From Haloterrigena gelatinilytica (GTDB lineage: Archaea; Halobacteriota; Halobacteria; Halobacteriales; Natrialbaceae): a stretch of DNA of 64,000 nt. The stretch lies in assembly GCF_013342145.1 (NCBI RefSeq), contig NZ_JABUQZ010000001.1, positions 3,534,001 through 3,598,000 of the forward strand, in the 5' to 3' direction. The translations under genes and the position numbers were made by a program. The notes under the pieces were generated by a model. That model was not told the DNA's origin. It did no database searches and saw nothing but the letters and a program-made list of their open reading frames with translations. Position 1 is the first letter of the stretch, and each line of letters opens with the position of its first letter. Below are positions 33,618 to 42,103 of the stretch, piece by piece.

Positions 33618-35813
33618 CAGAAATCACCCAGACTGGACTGGCTGTCGTCCGATTCGGTTCGTGCCGCCGCCGCTTCGTCGCCGCCGTTCGAGTCTCCGGT
33701 GTCCGCACCGTCTACGTCGATGCCGGCCGGCTCGACGCCGTCCATCGAGGGGTCCTCGCGACCGGCGTTCTCGAGGATGTTCTCGGCCGTCTTTTCGCCT
33801 TTGAGAACGCTCAGTACGACGCCCTTGTCGGCGGTCCGCAGGTCCGCGGGCTCCTCGATACCCGCGTCGTAGAGCCGACGGGCGCGCTTGCGGCCCACGC
33901 CGCCGACGCTGACGAGTTCGAGCAGCTCCTCACCGACGCCGTGTTCGACGCGGGCGCGGGCCTCGCGGACGGCGACGGTCCACTCGCTGTCGATCTCCGC
34001 GGCCAGCGACTCGGCGGCGCCGAGCAGCCACTCGGCGGTGTCGACCTTCCCGCGGAGGTCGCCGGGACCGATCTTGTACCGGTCCGTGATCGTCTCCTCC
34101 TCGGTCTCCTCGGCCCAGTCCTCGAGCAGTTTGCCCGTCTTCAGCGCGGCCAGCCAGTCCTCGAAGCGGTCCTCCTCGTACTCGCTGGGGGCGTCGCCGA
34201 GCAGTTCGGTCTGGCGCTCGTAGAAGAGCTCGCCGAATTTCTCGTCCTCGCCCGAGCGCAGGTAGAGTTCGTACATGTCCGGCGTCCGCGAGACCAGCTG
34301 GTAGAGACCGAGCGCGGTCGGGCGCTCGTCGGCCCGCTCTAAGCCGTGGACGATCTCGGCGGCGCTCATCGGATCGAGGTAGAGCCGCGAGACGCTGTGG
34401 CCGAGGCTGGTGGCCTCGAGGGTCTCCTCGCGCTTTGCCGCCTGCTGTTCGGCGAGGTCGGCGGCGGAGGTGAACGGGCCGTCGTCGCTGCCGTCCGCTT
34501 CGTCGCTACTGCTGTCCCGCTCCCGTTCGATGAAGTCGTTCCGCTCGAGGTAGTCAAGCACGTCGTCGGTTACCGACTCGAGTCGGCCCGCCTCGCTCGA
34601 CTGGCTCGCGTAGAGAGTGGCCTCGAGGAACTCGAGGAGTCCGCCGCGCGTGCGGGCGAAGCCGGAGGCGATGGTCGCGAGCACGTGGGTCCGCAGGGCG
34701 GGTTCGGCCGCCAGCTTCGAGCGGACCGGCTCGGGGTCGGCCCAGATGTAGCGGTCGAACAGCTCCTCGCTCTCGTCGTGGCTCTTCGCGAGCAGGACGG
34801 CCTCGCCGTAGGGGTCGAGCCCCGGACGGCCCGCCCGACCCATCATCTGGTGGACCTCGAGGACGTCGAGCGGGGCCATCCCGCCCGCGCTGGGGTCGAA
34901 GCGCCGCCAGTCGCGGACGATGACTCGCCGGGCGGGCGTGTTCACGCCGGCGGCGAGCGTCGGCGTCGCCGAGATCACCTTCAGCAGGCGGTCGCGGAAG
35001 GCGTCCTCGACGAGCGAGCGCTGGGTGCGCGCCCTCGGCGTTGCGCCGGGAGTTGACGAAGACGAGCGAGGACCCCCCTTCCCGGAGGATGTCGCGAACG
35101 AGCGCGGCCTCCTGCTTCTCCGACCCCTCGACGGGAACCTCCCTGGTCGAGCCGTCGTCGAAGTTCAGGGCGTTGCCGTAGTGGACCCCCATCTGGAGGT
35201 CGATCGGTCGCCAGTCGGTATCCACGAGGGCGGCGTCGAGCCAGTCGGCGATCTCGTCGGCGTTGCCGACGGTCGCCGAGAGGGCGACGACCTGCATCCC
35301 CGGGTTCAACCGGCGGAGCTTCGCGAGGGTGACCTCGAGGGTCGGCCCTCGGTTGCGGTCGTCGATGAGGTGGACCTCGTCGCTGACGACGCAGGTCAGC
35401 TCGGAGAGCCAGTCGGCGCCGTTTCGCACCAGCGAGTCGACCTTCTCGCTCGTCGCGACGATGATGTCCTTCGTCGCGAGCCAGTCGTCGGTGCTCTCGT
35501 AGTTTCCGGTCGTGACGCCGACGGTGACGCCGAACTCCTCGTAGGCCTCGAACTCCTCCTTTTTCTCGCTGGCGAGGGCTCGCAGGGGAACGATGTAGAG
35601 CGCCTTCCCGCCGCGCTGGATCGCCGACAGCATCGAGAGCGCGGCGATCATCGTCTTCCCGCTGGCGGTCGGGACGGCCGCGACGAGGTTCTCCCCGTCG
35701 GTCGCGCCGGCCTCGACCGCCTCGGCCTGGGGCGGGTAGAGCTCCTCGATTCCCTCCCCCCGGAAGTGGTCGGTCGCGCCGGGCGGGAGCCCCGTCAGCT
35801 CCTCGAGATTCAT
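33617..35813 (-). pseudogene. hel308: Hel308 DNA helicase gene with internal deletion and frameshift
   Basis: Two frames together make a Hel308 helicase. The N-terminal frame starts at ATG 35813 ([20 protein letters not shown]), with [20 protein letters not shown], a DEVH box ([10 protein letters not shown]) and [13 protein letters not shown]. The C-terminal frame resumes as [20 protein letters not shown] and continues through [14 protein letters not shown] to the helix-hairpin-helix and the tail QSSLGDF. The join lies at about 35026-35033. Roughly 65-75 residues normally found there, including the FHHAG motif, are missing, and the frame changes by one. Hel308 remodels stalled replication forks. 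As read, the gene gives a truncated protein; an assembly error is the main alternative. Confidence 0.85.
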
Positions 35814-35961
35814 TATCCGTCCTTGGCGCGTCCCGCGGTTTAAAGTATCGTCTCAGCACCGCTGCTCGCGAGGGGAGTTTCTCAGGGAGCCAACGCCACA
35901 CCGTCGTCCGATTTCTATCCGCTACCCCAACCGTTTAGGACGACGTGAAGGTCTTCGACGT

Positions 35962-37209
35962 ATGGCCGAACAGCTAACGGACGTCCAGCAGGCGATCGCG
36001 ACGTCGTCGACGCCGGCCGCGGAGTTCCAGCGGCTGTCCCGAAGCCGCCAGCGGGAGGTGTTCTTCCTCCTCCCGGAGACGATCCAGCAGTCGCTCGTCG
36101 AGGACATGGACCCCGACCAGTTGCGGGAGTTCGTCCGGCGACTCGACCCCGACGAAGTGACGGATATTCTCGCACTGGCGGCCGAAGACACGCGGACGGC
36201 CGTGCTCCGGCGACTCGACGAGGACCGCCGAGAGCGCGTCGAGTACCTCCTCGGATTCAGTTCCGAGAGCGCCGCCGGCCTCATGCACCTCGACTACGTC
36301 ACCGTCGACGCCGACCGCGGCCTCGAGGAGATTTCGAACCGCGTCCAGCGCCACGAGGCCCGGACCGGCCGGATCCCGACCATCTTCGTCACCGAGGACG
36401 GGGAACTCCTCGGCGAACTGCCCGGACAGGTACTGGCGATGAGCGACGACGGTCCGGTGGAGCTTCGCGACCACGTCCTCGAGACGCCCACGGTCGCGTA
36501 CGACGCGGCCGACGAGGAGGTCCTCGACGTGTTCCGGGAGCATCCCGAGAGCTCCGTGGCCGTCCTGGACGACGACGGCTCCGTCATGGGCGTCATCTAC
36601 GCGGAAGACCTCCTCCGGGTCGTCGAGGAGGAGGCGACCGAGACGCTCTACGAGTTCACGGGCGTCCAGGAAGAGGAGAGCATCCTCGACGGCCCGCTCT
36701 CGAAGGTCCGGTACCGGTACAAGTGGCTGATCATCAACCTCGGGACGGCGTTCCTGGCTGCCGGCGCGGTCGGCTTCTTCGAGGACACGATCGCGGCGTT
36801 CACGCTGCTGGCGGTGTACATGCCGGTCGTCGCCGGGATGGGCGGGAACGCCGGCACGCAGTCGATGGCCGTGACCGTCCGCGGGATCGCCCTCGATCAG
36901 ATCTCGCTGTCGACCGGGGGTCGAGCCGTCGTCAACGAGATCATCGCCGGCGCCGCGAACGGCCTCATCACGGGCGTCCTCGTCGCCGTCATCGCGTCGG
37001 TGTTCAACCAGAGCCCCCTCCTGGGGCTCGTGCTCGGCGTGTCCATGGTGTTGAACCTCGTCATCGCCGGCTTCTTCGGAACGACCATCCCGCTGGTCCT
37101 CGACAAGATCGGGAAGGACCCGGCGACGTCGGCGACGATCTTCATCACGACGATGACCGACGTCCTCGGCTTTTTCATCTTCCTCGGACTGGCGAAGGCC
37201 GTCCTCTGA
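35962..37209 (+). CDS. mgtE: Magnesium transporter MgtE
   Basis: This 415-residue protein has the full MgtE layout. An N-terminal helical domain (residues of about 20-125, PETIQQSLVEDMDPDQLREF) and two CBS domains (about 130-250, TRGRIPTIF-like HEARTGRIPTIFVTEDGEL and SSVAVLDDDGSVMGVIYAED) come first. The five-helix pore domain follows, with the signature PVVAGMGGNAGTQ and a C-terminal SATIFITTMTDVLGFF. The cytoplasmic domains sense magnesium and gate the channel. It is a single-gene unit with the ATG at 35962. Confidence 0.95.
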   Translation: MAEQLTDVQQAIATSSTPAAEFQRLSRSRQREVFFLLPETIQQSLVEDMDPDQLREFVRRLDPDEVTDILALAAEDTRTAVLRRLDEDRRERVEYLLGFSSESAAGLMHLDYVTVDADRGLEEISNRVQRHEARTGRIPTIFVTEDGELLGELPGQVLAMSDDGPVELRDHVLETPTVAYDAADEEVLDVFREHPESSVAVLDDDGSVMGVIYAEDLLRVVEEEATETLYEFTGVQEEESILDGPLSKVRYRYKWLIINLGTAFLAAGAVGFFEDTIAAFTLLAVYMPVVAGMGGNAGTQSMAVTVRGIALDQISLSTGGRAVVNEIIAGAANGLITGVLVAVIASVFNQSPLLGLVLGVSMVLNLVIAGFFGTTIPLVLDKIGKDPATSATIFITTMTDVLGFFIFLGLAKAVL

Positions 37210-37380
37210 GGCGGTCTCATCGCCGTTTCGACGGCTGCGTTTTTCACACTCTCGGCGACTCGAGTACCTCGCAAGCGACTCGAGCGTGTCGACCGACTCG
37301 AGGACGGTAACCGAACGCCGACCGTCGAGTCGCCGCTCGTCGTCCCGCGATCGGTCGGCGACGATACCGGCGATAGACCG

Positions 37381-37842
37381 ATGGCCGTGGCGACCGAACC
37401 CGTCCCCATGATCGATCCCGACCGCGTCCTCGTTCCGACGCTCGGCCGTCCGCGGGAGGACGAGGCGCTGGCCTACGCCCTCGAGACGTTCCCCGACGCC
37501 GAGATCACTCTGCTGGCGGTCGTGACCCCGCTGGACGCGCCGCTCAGCGAGGGCGGCGTCTTGGAGCGAAGCGAGGACCGCTCGTCGCAGGCGCGGTCAA
37601 GCGCGGCCGACCTGCTCGAGTCGGTCGCGGGACCGACCGCGACGGCGCGGGTTCGAGTCGAGGCGGTCGAGGGACGGCCCGGAACGATCATCCCGCAGTA
37701 CGCGAGCGACGCGGACGTCGACCACGTCGTCATGTACGGCCACGGGTCCGACACGCGCGGTTTCGTTCGGCGGTTTCTCGGCCGGGGAATCGCCGCGACC
37801 GTCGTCGAACGGACCTCGCGTCCGGTGACGGTCCTCGAGTGA
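37381..37842 (+). CDS. Universal stress protein (UspA family)
   Basis: This protein has about 153 residues with a Rossmann-like Usp fold: DRVLVPTLGRPREDEALAYA, a variable middle, then DHVVMYGHGSDTRGFVRRFL and the ending TSRPVTVLE. The usual nucleotide-binding G-x2-G-x9-G(S/T) motif is only partly kept (GHGSDTRGFVRRFLGRG), so ATP binding is uncertain. The family start may be the ATG at 37408 (MIDPDRVLVP) instead of 37381. The gene converges on the phosphate permease gene. Confidence 0.85.
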   Translation: MAVATEPVPMIDPDRVLVPTLGRPREDEALAYALETFPDAEITLLAVVTPLDAPLSEGGVLERSEDRSSQARSSAADLLESVAGPTATARVRVEAVEGRPGTIIPQYASDADVDHVVMYGHGSDTRGFVRRFLGRGIAATVVERTSRPVTVLE

Positions 37843-37863
37843 GACGCCGGTTCCCGAACGGGA

Positions 37864-39072
37864 TCACCCGCCGATGACGGCCGCGAGCAGGCGGTAGAGC
37901 CCGTAGCCGACCGCGGTCGAACTCCCGAGCGTCAGCAGCCAGAAGGTGATCGTGACGCCGATCTTCCGGCGGGAGACGCCGGCCGAACCGCCGGCCAGCC
38001 CGCCGCCGATGACCCCCGAGAGGACGATGTTGTTCAGCGAGATCGGAATCCCGAGCGCGATCGCCAGCTGCGCGACGATAAAGCCCGGCACGAGCGCGGC
38101 GATCGAGCGCCGGACCCCGAGCTGGGCGTACTCCCGCGAAGTCGCCTGTAGCAGGCGCGGCGCGGCCATCCAGGCGCCCGCGAGGATGCCGGTCGCGCCG
38201 AGCGCCAGCAGGACGATTCCCGGCAGGCCGAGTTCCGTCCGAAAGAGGTTCTCGAGCGGCCCCGTCGCGAGGCCGACCTGCGAGCCGCCCGAGGAGAAGG
38301 CGACGATGCCGCCGAGAACGAGCAGGAACGAGCGGATGCCGTCCTCGACGGAGTCGCGAACCCGTTCGCGGACCCAGTAGAACGCGAGGGCGCCGACGCC
38401 GACCGTCACGAGGGCGGTGCCGAGGTCGAACTCGCCGACGAGCGCCGGGCCGCCGCCGAACCGCCGGGCGACGAATCCGGCGAGGGTTCCCTGCTCGGCG
38501 GTCGGATCGGGGATCACCCCGAGCCGGACGTTCGCGACGATGGCGCCGACGATGCCGGCCAGCAGCGGGACCCCGGTCGTCTCGGGGACGTCGTCGCGCC
38601 GCAGGACCGTCGCCGTCGCGTACGCCAGCCCGCCGGACATGATCGGCACCAGCGCCCAGAAGATCCCGAGTCGACGGTAGGTCGCCACGGCCGGATCGCC
38701 GCCCAGCGAGAGGCCGACGCCGACCATCGCGCCCGTCGTCGCGAACGCGGCGGGGATCGGATACCGCGTGTAGATCCCGATCGCCATGAACGTCGCCGCC
38801 GTCAGCAGGCCGGCGGTGGCGGCCAGCGGCGTGATCGCGACGCCGTCGATGAGATCCGCGCCGACCGTCTCGGAGATGCTCCCGCCCTGCATGAGCGCCC
38901 CCGCGGCCGCGAGCAGCCCGATTACGAACGCGGCCTGCATCGTCGAGATCGCGTTCGCGCCGATCGCGGGCGCGAAGGGCGGCGAGTTGCTGTTGGCCCC
39001 GAGTACCCACGACATGAACAGACAGGTGAGGATCGCAGTCCCGACGAGTATCGTAGACGACAGTGCGACCAT
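37864..39072 (-). CDS. Inorganic phosphate transporter, PiT family
   Basis: This 402-residue permease with about eleven helices has the duplicated PiT signature. The first copy is MSWVLGANSNSPPFAPAIGA and the second is GIPISLNNIVLSGVIGGGLA near the C-terminus. PiT carriers take up metal-phosphate with protons or sodium. The first signature departs from the usual GANDVANA, having N-S in place of D-V-A, which is common in haloarchaeal members. ATG 39072 (MVALSSTILVGTAILTCLF) is chosen because it starts at the first helix. Confidence 0.88.
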   Translation of the reverse strand: MVALSSTILVGTAILTCLFMSWVLGANSNSPPFAPAIGANAISTMQAAFVIGLLAAAGALMQGGSISETVGADLIDGVAITPLAATAGLLTAATFMAIGIYTRYPIPAAFATTGAMVGVGLSLGGDPAVATYRRLGIFWALVPIMSGGLAYATATVLRRDDVPETTGVPLLAGIVGAIVANVRLGVIPDPTAEQGTLAGFVARRFGGGPALVGEFDLGTALVTVGVGALAFYWVRERVRDSVEDGIRSFLLVLGGIVAFSSGGSQVGLATGPLENLFRTELGLPGIVLLALGATGILAGAWMAAPRLLQATSREYAQLGVRRSIAALVPGFIVAQLAIALGIPISLNNIVLSGVIGGGLAGGSAGVSRRKIGVTITFWLLTLGSSTAVGYGLYRLLAAVIGG

Positions 39073-39161
39073 TTCGTCTCGTACCGCGTCGTTCCACGAC
39101 CCGCTGGAAAAGCGTTGGCTCGAGGACGGTTCCGGAGACGTGCGACGGACGCGGTTCCCGC

Positions 39162-40109
39162 TTACTCGCTCTCGAGGGACGGCTTTCCCAGTACCGCACG
39201 GTAATGAGCGTCTCCGTCGGCCCGGAGCACGTCGCGGACGCGCCACGGCGTTTCGGCGGTCGCCTCGCGGAGTCGAGCGGGCGAGCACAGCAGGAAGTGG
39301 AGCGTCCGACCGATCTCGCGGTACCGCTCGCCGTCGGCGTCTTCGCCCTCGAACTCGAGGTGAAAACACCGGTGGGCGATTCCCTCGCGGGGATCCGACC
39401 GGTACCCGAAGCAGTCGTCCAGCCGGGTCGGATCGTAGTTGTCGACGACGGCCGTCGCCTCGTCGGCCGTGACGCGGGCGAACTCCCGAAGTAACTCGCG
39501 AATCCCGGCCAGCGAGCCGCCCAGGCCCAACTGCGTGCCGACGGCGTGGACGGCCCCGAACGCGTCCGTCGGCACCGGCAGGGCGAACATATCGCCGACG
39601 AGCACGTCCTCGAGACCCCGCTCCGCGGCTTCGCCGTCTTCTCGCGGGCTGGGGGACGGCTTCGCCGTTCCGTTCGAGGCGGCTCCACCGCCTCGCAGCC
39701 CGCTCGAACGGTGCGTGGAGCGTCGCTCCACGCAACTCCGCCTCGAGGTCCTGCGGACCTCGAACCGCTCGCGGGCCGTCAGTACCGCGTTCGGACTCGC
39801 GTCGACGCCGACGGCACGGACGTCGCGGTCGGCCCACCACAGGAGGTGGTTCCCCGCGCCACAGCCCACGTCGAGGATCGGCTCGCGGTCGGCCAGTCGC
39901 TCGAGGGCCTCGATCGTCGGTCGGTCCCAGGACTCGCTGGACGAGAAATAGAACGCCTCGACGTTGCCGTCCCGAGTGGCAGCGCCGTCGCGATAGACGA
40001 GTTCCCCCGGTTCGTCGCGGTGGTGTGCGAGCATCGCTCGGCCGAGCGGATCGGCCACCGCCCGCATCTCGTCGCGATCCCCCGCCGGTCGGGTGCGCTC
40101 TCGATCCAT
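39162..40109 (-). CDS. SAM-dependent methyltransferase with a hairpin-rich insertion
   Basis: This 315-residue class I methyltransferase has motif I PILDVGCGAGNHLLWWADRD, then VGVDASPNAVLTARERF, VLVGDMFALPVPTDAFGAVH and VVDNYDPTRLDDCFGY. Between beta-strand 2 and motif II there is an extra stretch of about 48 residues, rich in Arg and Ser (RRTSRRSCVERRSTHRSSG), encoded by a series of inverted repeats at 39634-39763. The rest of the protein is acidic, so the insertion is foreign in character. ATG 40109 is the start that avoids reading through the promoter. The substrate is unknown. Confidence 0.85.
   Translation of the reverse strand: MDRERTRPAGDRDEMRAVADPLGRAMLAHHRDEPGELVYRDGAATRDGNVEAFYFSSSESWDRPTIEALERLADREPILDVGCGAGNHLLWWADRDVRAVGVDASPNAVLTARERFEVRRTSRRSCVERRSTHRSSGLRGGGAASNGTAKPSPSPREDGEAAERGLEDVLVGDMFALPVPTDAFGAVHAVGTQLGLGGSLAGIRELLREFARVTADEATAVVDNYDPTRLDDCFGYRSDPREGIAHRCFHLEFEGEDADGERYREIGRTLHFLLCSPARLREATAETPWRVRDVLRADGDAHYRAVLGKPSLESE
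39634..39763. repeat. Hairpin-rich in-frame insertion in the methyltransferase gene
   Basis: Nested and tandem perfect inverted repeats are present. GCGGGCTG (39634) pairs with CAGCCCGC (39696). CCGTTCGAG (39670) pairs with CTCGAACGG (39703). CGAGGCGG/CCGCCTCG have a 5-nt loop (39675-39695). TGCGTGGAGC/GCTCCACGCA have loop GTC (39712-39734). TCGAGGTCC/GGACCTCGA have loop TGC (39743-39763). All lie inside an open frame and keep it open. Confidence 0.85.
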
Positions 40110-40118
40110 GTTCGAATC

Positions 40119-40417
40119 GACGATCCGATCGATACTAATATTTTGGTGACATTTGTTTAACGATAACACTAAACACGTCTCCCGACCGCTACCGATTTAC
40201 GACGATCGATCCAACTTCCACGCATGAAGGTCGAATTCGACGAGGACGTCTGTATCGGGATGTACCAGACGATCCGATCGATACTAATATTTTGGTGACA
40301 TTTGTTTAACGATAACACTAAACACGTCTCCCGACCGCTACCGATTTACGACGATCGATCCAACTTCCACGCATGAAGGTCGAATTCGACGAGGACGTCT
40401 GTATCGGGATGTACCAG
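40119..40417 (+). repeat. Perfect 149-bp tandem duplication
   Basis: Positions 40119-40268 and 40268-40417 are identical at a 149-base offset. The boundaries are sharp: positions 40118/40267 and 40269/40418 differ. The unit contains the divergent promoter region between the methyltransferase and ferredoxin genes plus the first 15 codons of the ferredoxin. The ferredoxin therefore has two copies of its promoter in series. No base differs between copies, so the event is recent or an assembly artefact. Confidence 0.93.
40224..40298 (+). pseudogene. Truncated 5' copy of the ferredoxin gene
   Basis: The first copy of the duplicated unit starts translation as MKVEFDEDVCIGMYQ, as in the intact ferredoxin gene. 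It then runs into the next repeat unit, adds TIRSILIFW and stops at 40296-40298. The resulting 24-residue peptide has one cysteine and cannot hold a cluster. It would be transcribed from the upstream promoter copy and could act as a translated leader for the intact gene. Confidence 0.75.
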
Positions 40418-40618
40418 TGCGTCGCCGAGTGGAGCGAGTTCGAGAAGGACACGTCGAAGGGGAAAGCGGTCCTGAACGACTCGGAGGAGGTCGAGGACGG
40501 ACTCTTCGTCCGCGAGGTCCCCGAGGGGTCGGAACTGGACGCGAAGTTCGCCGCTCGCACGTGTCCCGTCGACGCGATCAAGATCTACGACGACGACGGC
40601 GAGCAGTTGATCCCCTGA
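40373..40618 (+). CDS. Ferredoxin, single-cluster (3-cysteine type)
   Basis: This 81-residue acidic ferredoxin starts MKVEFDEDVCIGMYQCVAEW. Cluster ligands are Cys10 and Cys16 in CxxxxxC spacing, and Cys64 in AARTCPVDAIKIYDDDG. Cys-x5-Cys without the middle cysteine indicates a 3Fe-4S cluster, or a 4Fe-4S cluster with a non-cysteine ligand, as in ferredoxins that serve P450 systems. A P450 gene lies 2.2 kb downstream, so a redox partnership is possible but unproven. Upstream is the 149-bp tandem duplication. Confidence 0.9.
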   Translation: MKVEFDEDVCIGMYQCVAEWSEFEKDTSKGKAVLNDSEEVEDGLFVREVPEGSELDAKFAARTCPVDAIKIYDDDGEQLIP

Positions 40619-40957
40619 CGGCCGCGGCCGACGAGCGCCACTCGAGTGGATCGCCCTCCTTCCGTCTCGCACCGATCTTCGAGTCACCGTCTCGAGTCGT
40701 CAACCGCTCGTTCTCGCCGCACGCGATCGTCACCGACCGCCGATGGACTGACCTGGTGATCGCTCGAGCGACCGGACGACGCCCGCTCCCTCGTTAGTCG
40801 AGCGCGTTTCGACCATCGATACGATTTTTGCGGAACTAATATTTTGGCCTAGTTTTATTATATTAATACGCGCCGTTATCGATCGAACCCTGCTCGACGA
40901 GCGTCGAGGCGCACGGTCGTCGACCGGATTCGACGGCGATGGCGCGCGGAGAAACCC
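40619..40957. other. 339-bp intergenic region before the GH12-like gene
   Basis: No gene is supported. The right half is AT-rich. It holds ACTAATATTTTGG at 40835-40847, also found in both ferredoxin promoter copies, and a TATA-like TATTATATTAAT near 40856-40867. The GH12-like gene's ATG follows about 90 bases later, so this transcript has a longer leader. Confidence 0.5.
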
Positions 40958-42067
40958 ATGTCACGAGAGATCGACGAGACCGGCGAGACGAACCGCAACA
41001 TCGAGACGACGAACGCCCGGACGCCCGTCCGAAACTCCCGCCGACGCTTCCTGCAACTCGGGGCCAGCGCGCTCGCGGCGACGACACTCGGTGCTTCGAG
41101 CGTCGCCGCTCGGGACGCGGTCACCGAGGCGTGTGGCTCGTCCGATACCCTCGACGTCGGCGACGGCGACTTCCTGCTCATCAACAACGAGTGGGGCGCC
41201 GACGTCGATATGTGCATCTGGGCCGCGGACGACGGGACCTACGGCTACGAGTGGGCGACCAGAACGGCCGGCGGCGAACCCAACTATCCCGAGGTACTCC
41301 TCGGCACCAAGCCGTGGGGGACCGAGAGCGGCGTCGACGCGTTCCCCGTCCCCCGCGGCGACGTCGACGAACTCGAGTTGACGTTCGACGTCGACGTCGA
41401 CATCGACGGCGAGAACTGGAACCTCGCCGAGGAGTGGTGGCTCATGGACGGCGAACCGAACCCGGACGGCCCGCACACCCACGAGATCATGCTGGTCTTG
41501 GACTGGGGCGACGAGCACGGCCACGGCGACCCGGTCGCGCCGGGGGCTATCGAGGACGCTCACGGGAACGCCATCGACCACTGGATAAGCTACGACTCAG
41601 GCGGCACCGACGCTGACTTCCACATCTTCCGACTCGCCGATCCCACCACCTCGGGCACGGTCGACCTCACGGCCATCATGTCCTACGTCGAGACCGAGAT
41701 CGGCGGCGTGAGCGACGACCTCCTGCTCAGCGGCATCGAAGTCGGCAACGAGTACTGGTCCGGGACGAGCGGCGACGTCACGTTCGACACCCTCGACGTC
41801 GCGATCAACGGGCGGACGTACTCGAGCGGCGACGGGTCGACGGTCGACGACGGAGACGGCAGTGATGGAGACAGCAGCGATGGAGACGGAAGCGACGGAG
41901 ACAACGACGCTGGCGGTGACCGCGACGTTCCCGCGTGGACTCCCGACGAGATCTACACCGCAGGCGATCGGGTGAACCACGACGGCGCCGTCTGGGAAGC
42001 GCAGTGGTGGACTCGCGGGCAGGAACCCCGCGACGAGGCGTGGTACGTCTGGCAGCGCGTCGAGTGA
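40958..42067 (+). CDS. Exported GH12-like glucanase with carbohydrate-binding module
   Basis: This 369-residue protein has a Tat signal in residues 25-52 (RNSRRRFLQLGASALAATTL). Residues of about 60-285 resemble glycoside hydrolase family 12: LLINNEWGADVDMCIWAADD, HTHEIMLVLDWGDE (candidate nucleophile Glu) and GIEVGNEYWSGTSGDV (candidate acid/base Glu). A Ser/Asp/Gly linker follows. The last 45 residues (PDEIYTAGDRVNHDGAVWEA, then WYVWQRVE) form a chitin/cellulose-binding CBM5/12-type module. It probably cuts beta-glucan or xyloglucan outside the cell. The linker repeats GDGSDGDSSDGDGSDGDN. Confidence 0.8.
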   Translation: MSREIDETGETNRNIETTNARTPVRNSRRRFLQLGASALAATTLGASSVAARDAVTEACGSSDTLDVGDGDFLLINNEWGADVDMCIWAADDGTYGYEWATRTAGGEPNYPEVLLGTKPWGTESGVDAFPVPRGDVDELELTFDVDVDIDGENWNLAEEWWLMDGEPNPDGPHTHEIMLVLDWGDEHGHGDPVAPGAIEDAHGNAIDHWISYDSGGTDADFHIFRLADPTTSGTVDLTAIMSYVETEIGGVSDDLLLSGIEVGNEYWSGTSGDVTFDTLDVAINGRTYSSGDGSTVDDGDGSDGDSSDGDGSDGDNDAGGDRDVPAWTPDEIYTAGDRVNHDGAVWEAQWWTRGQEPRDEAWYVWQRVE

Positions 42068-42103
42068 CCGTCCACTCCGCGGCTGCGTGACGCCGGTTCG
42101 ATC

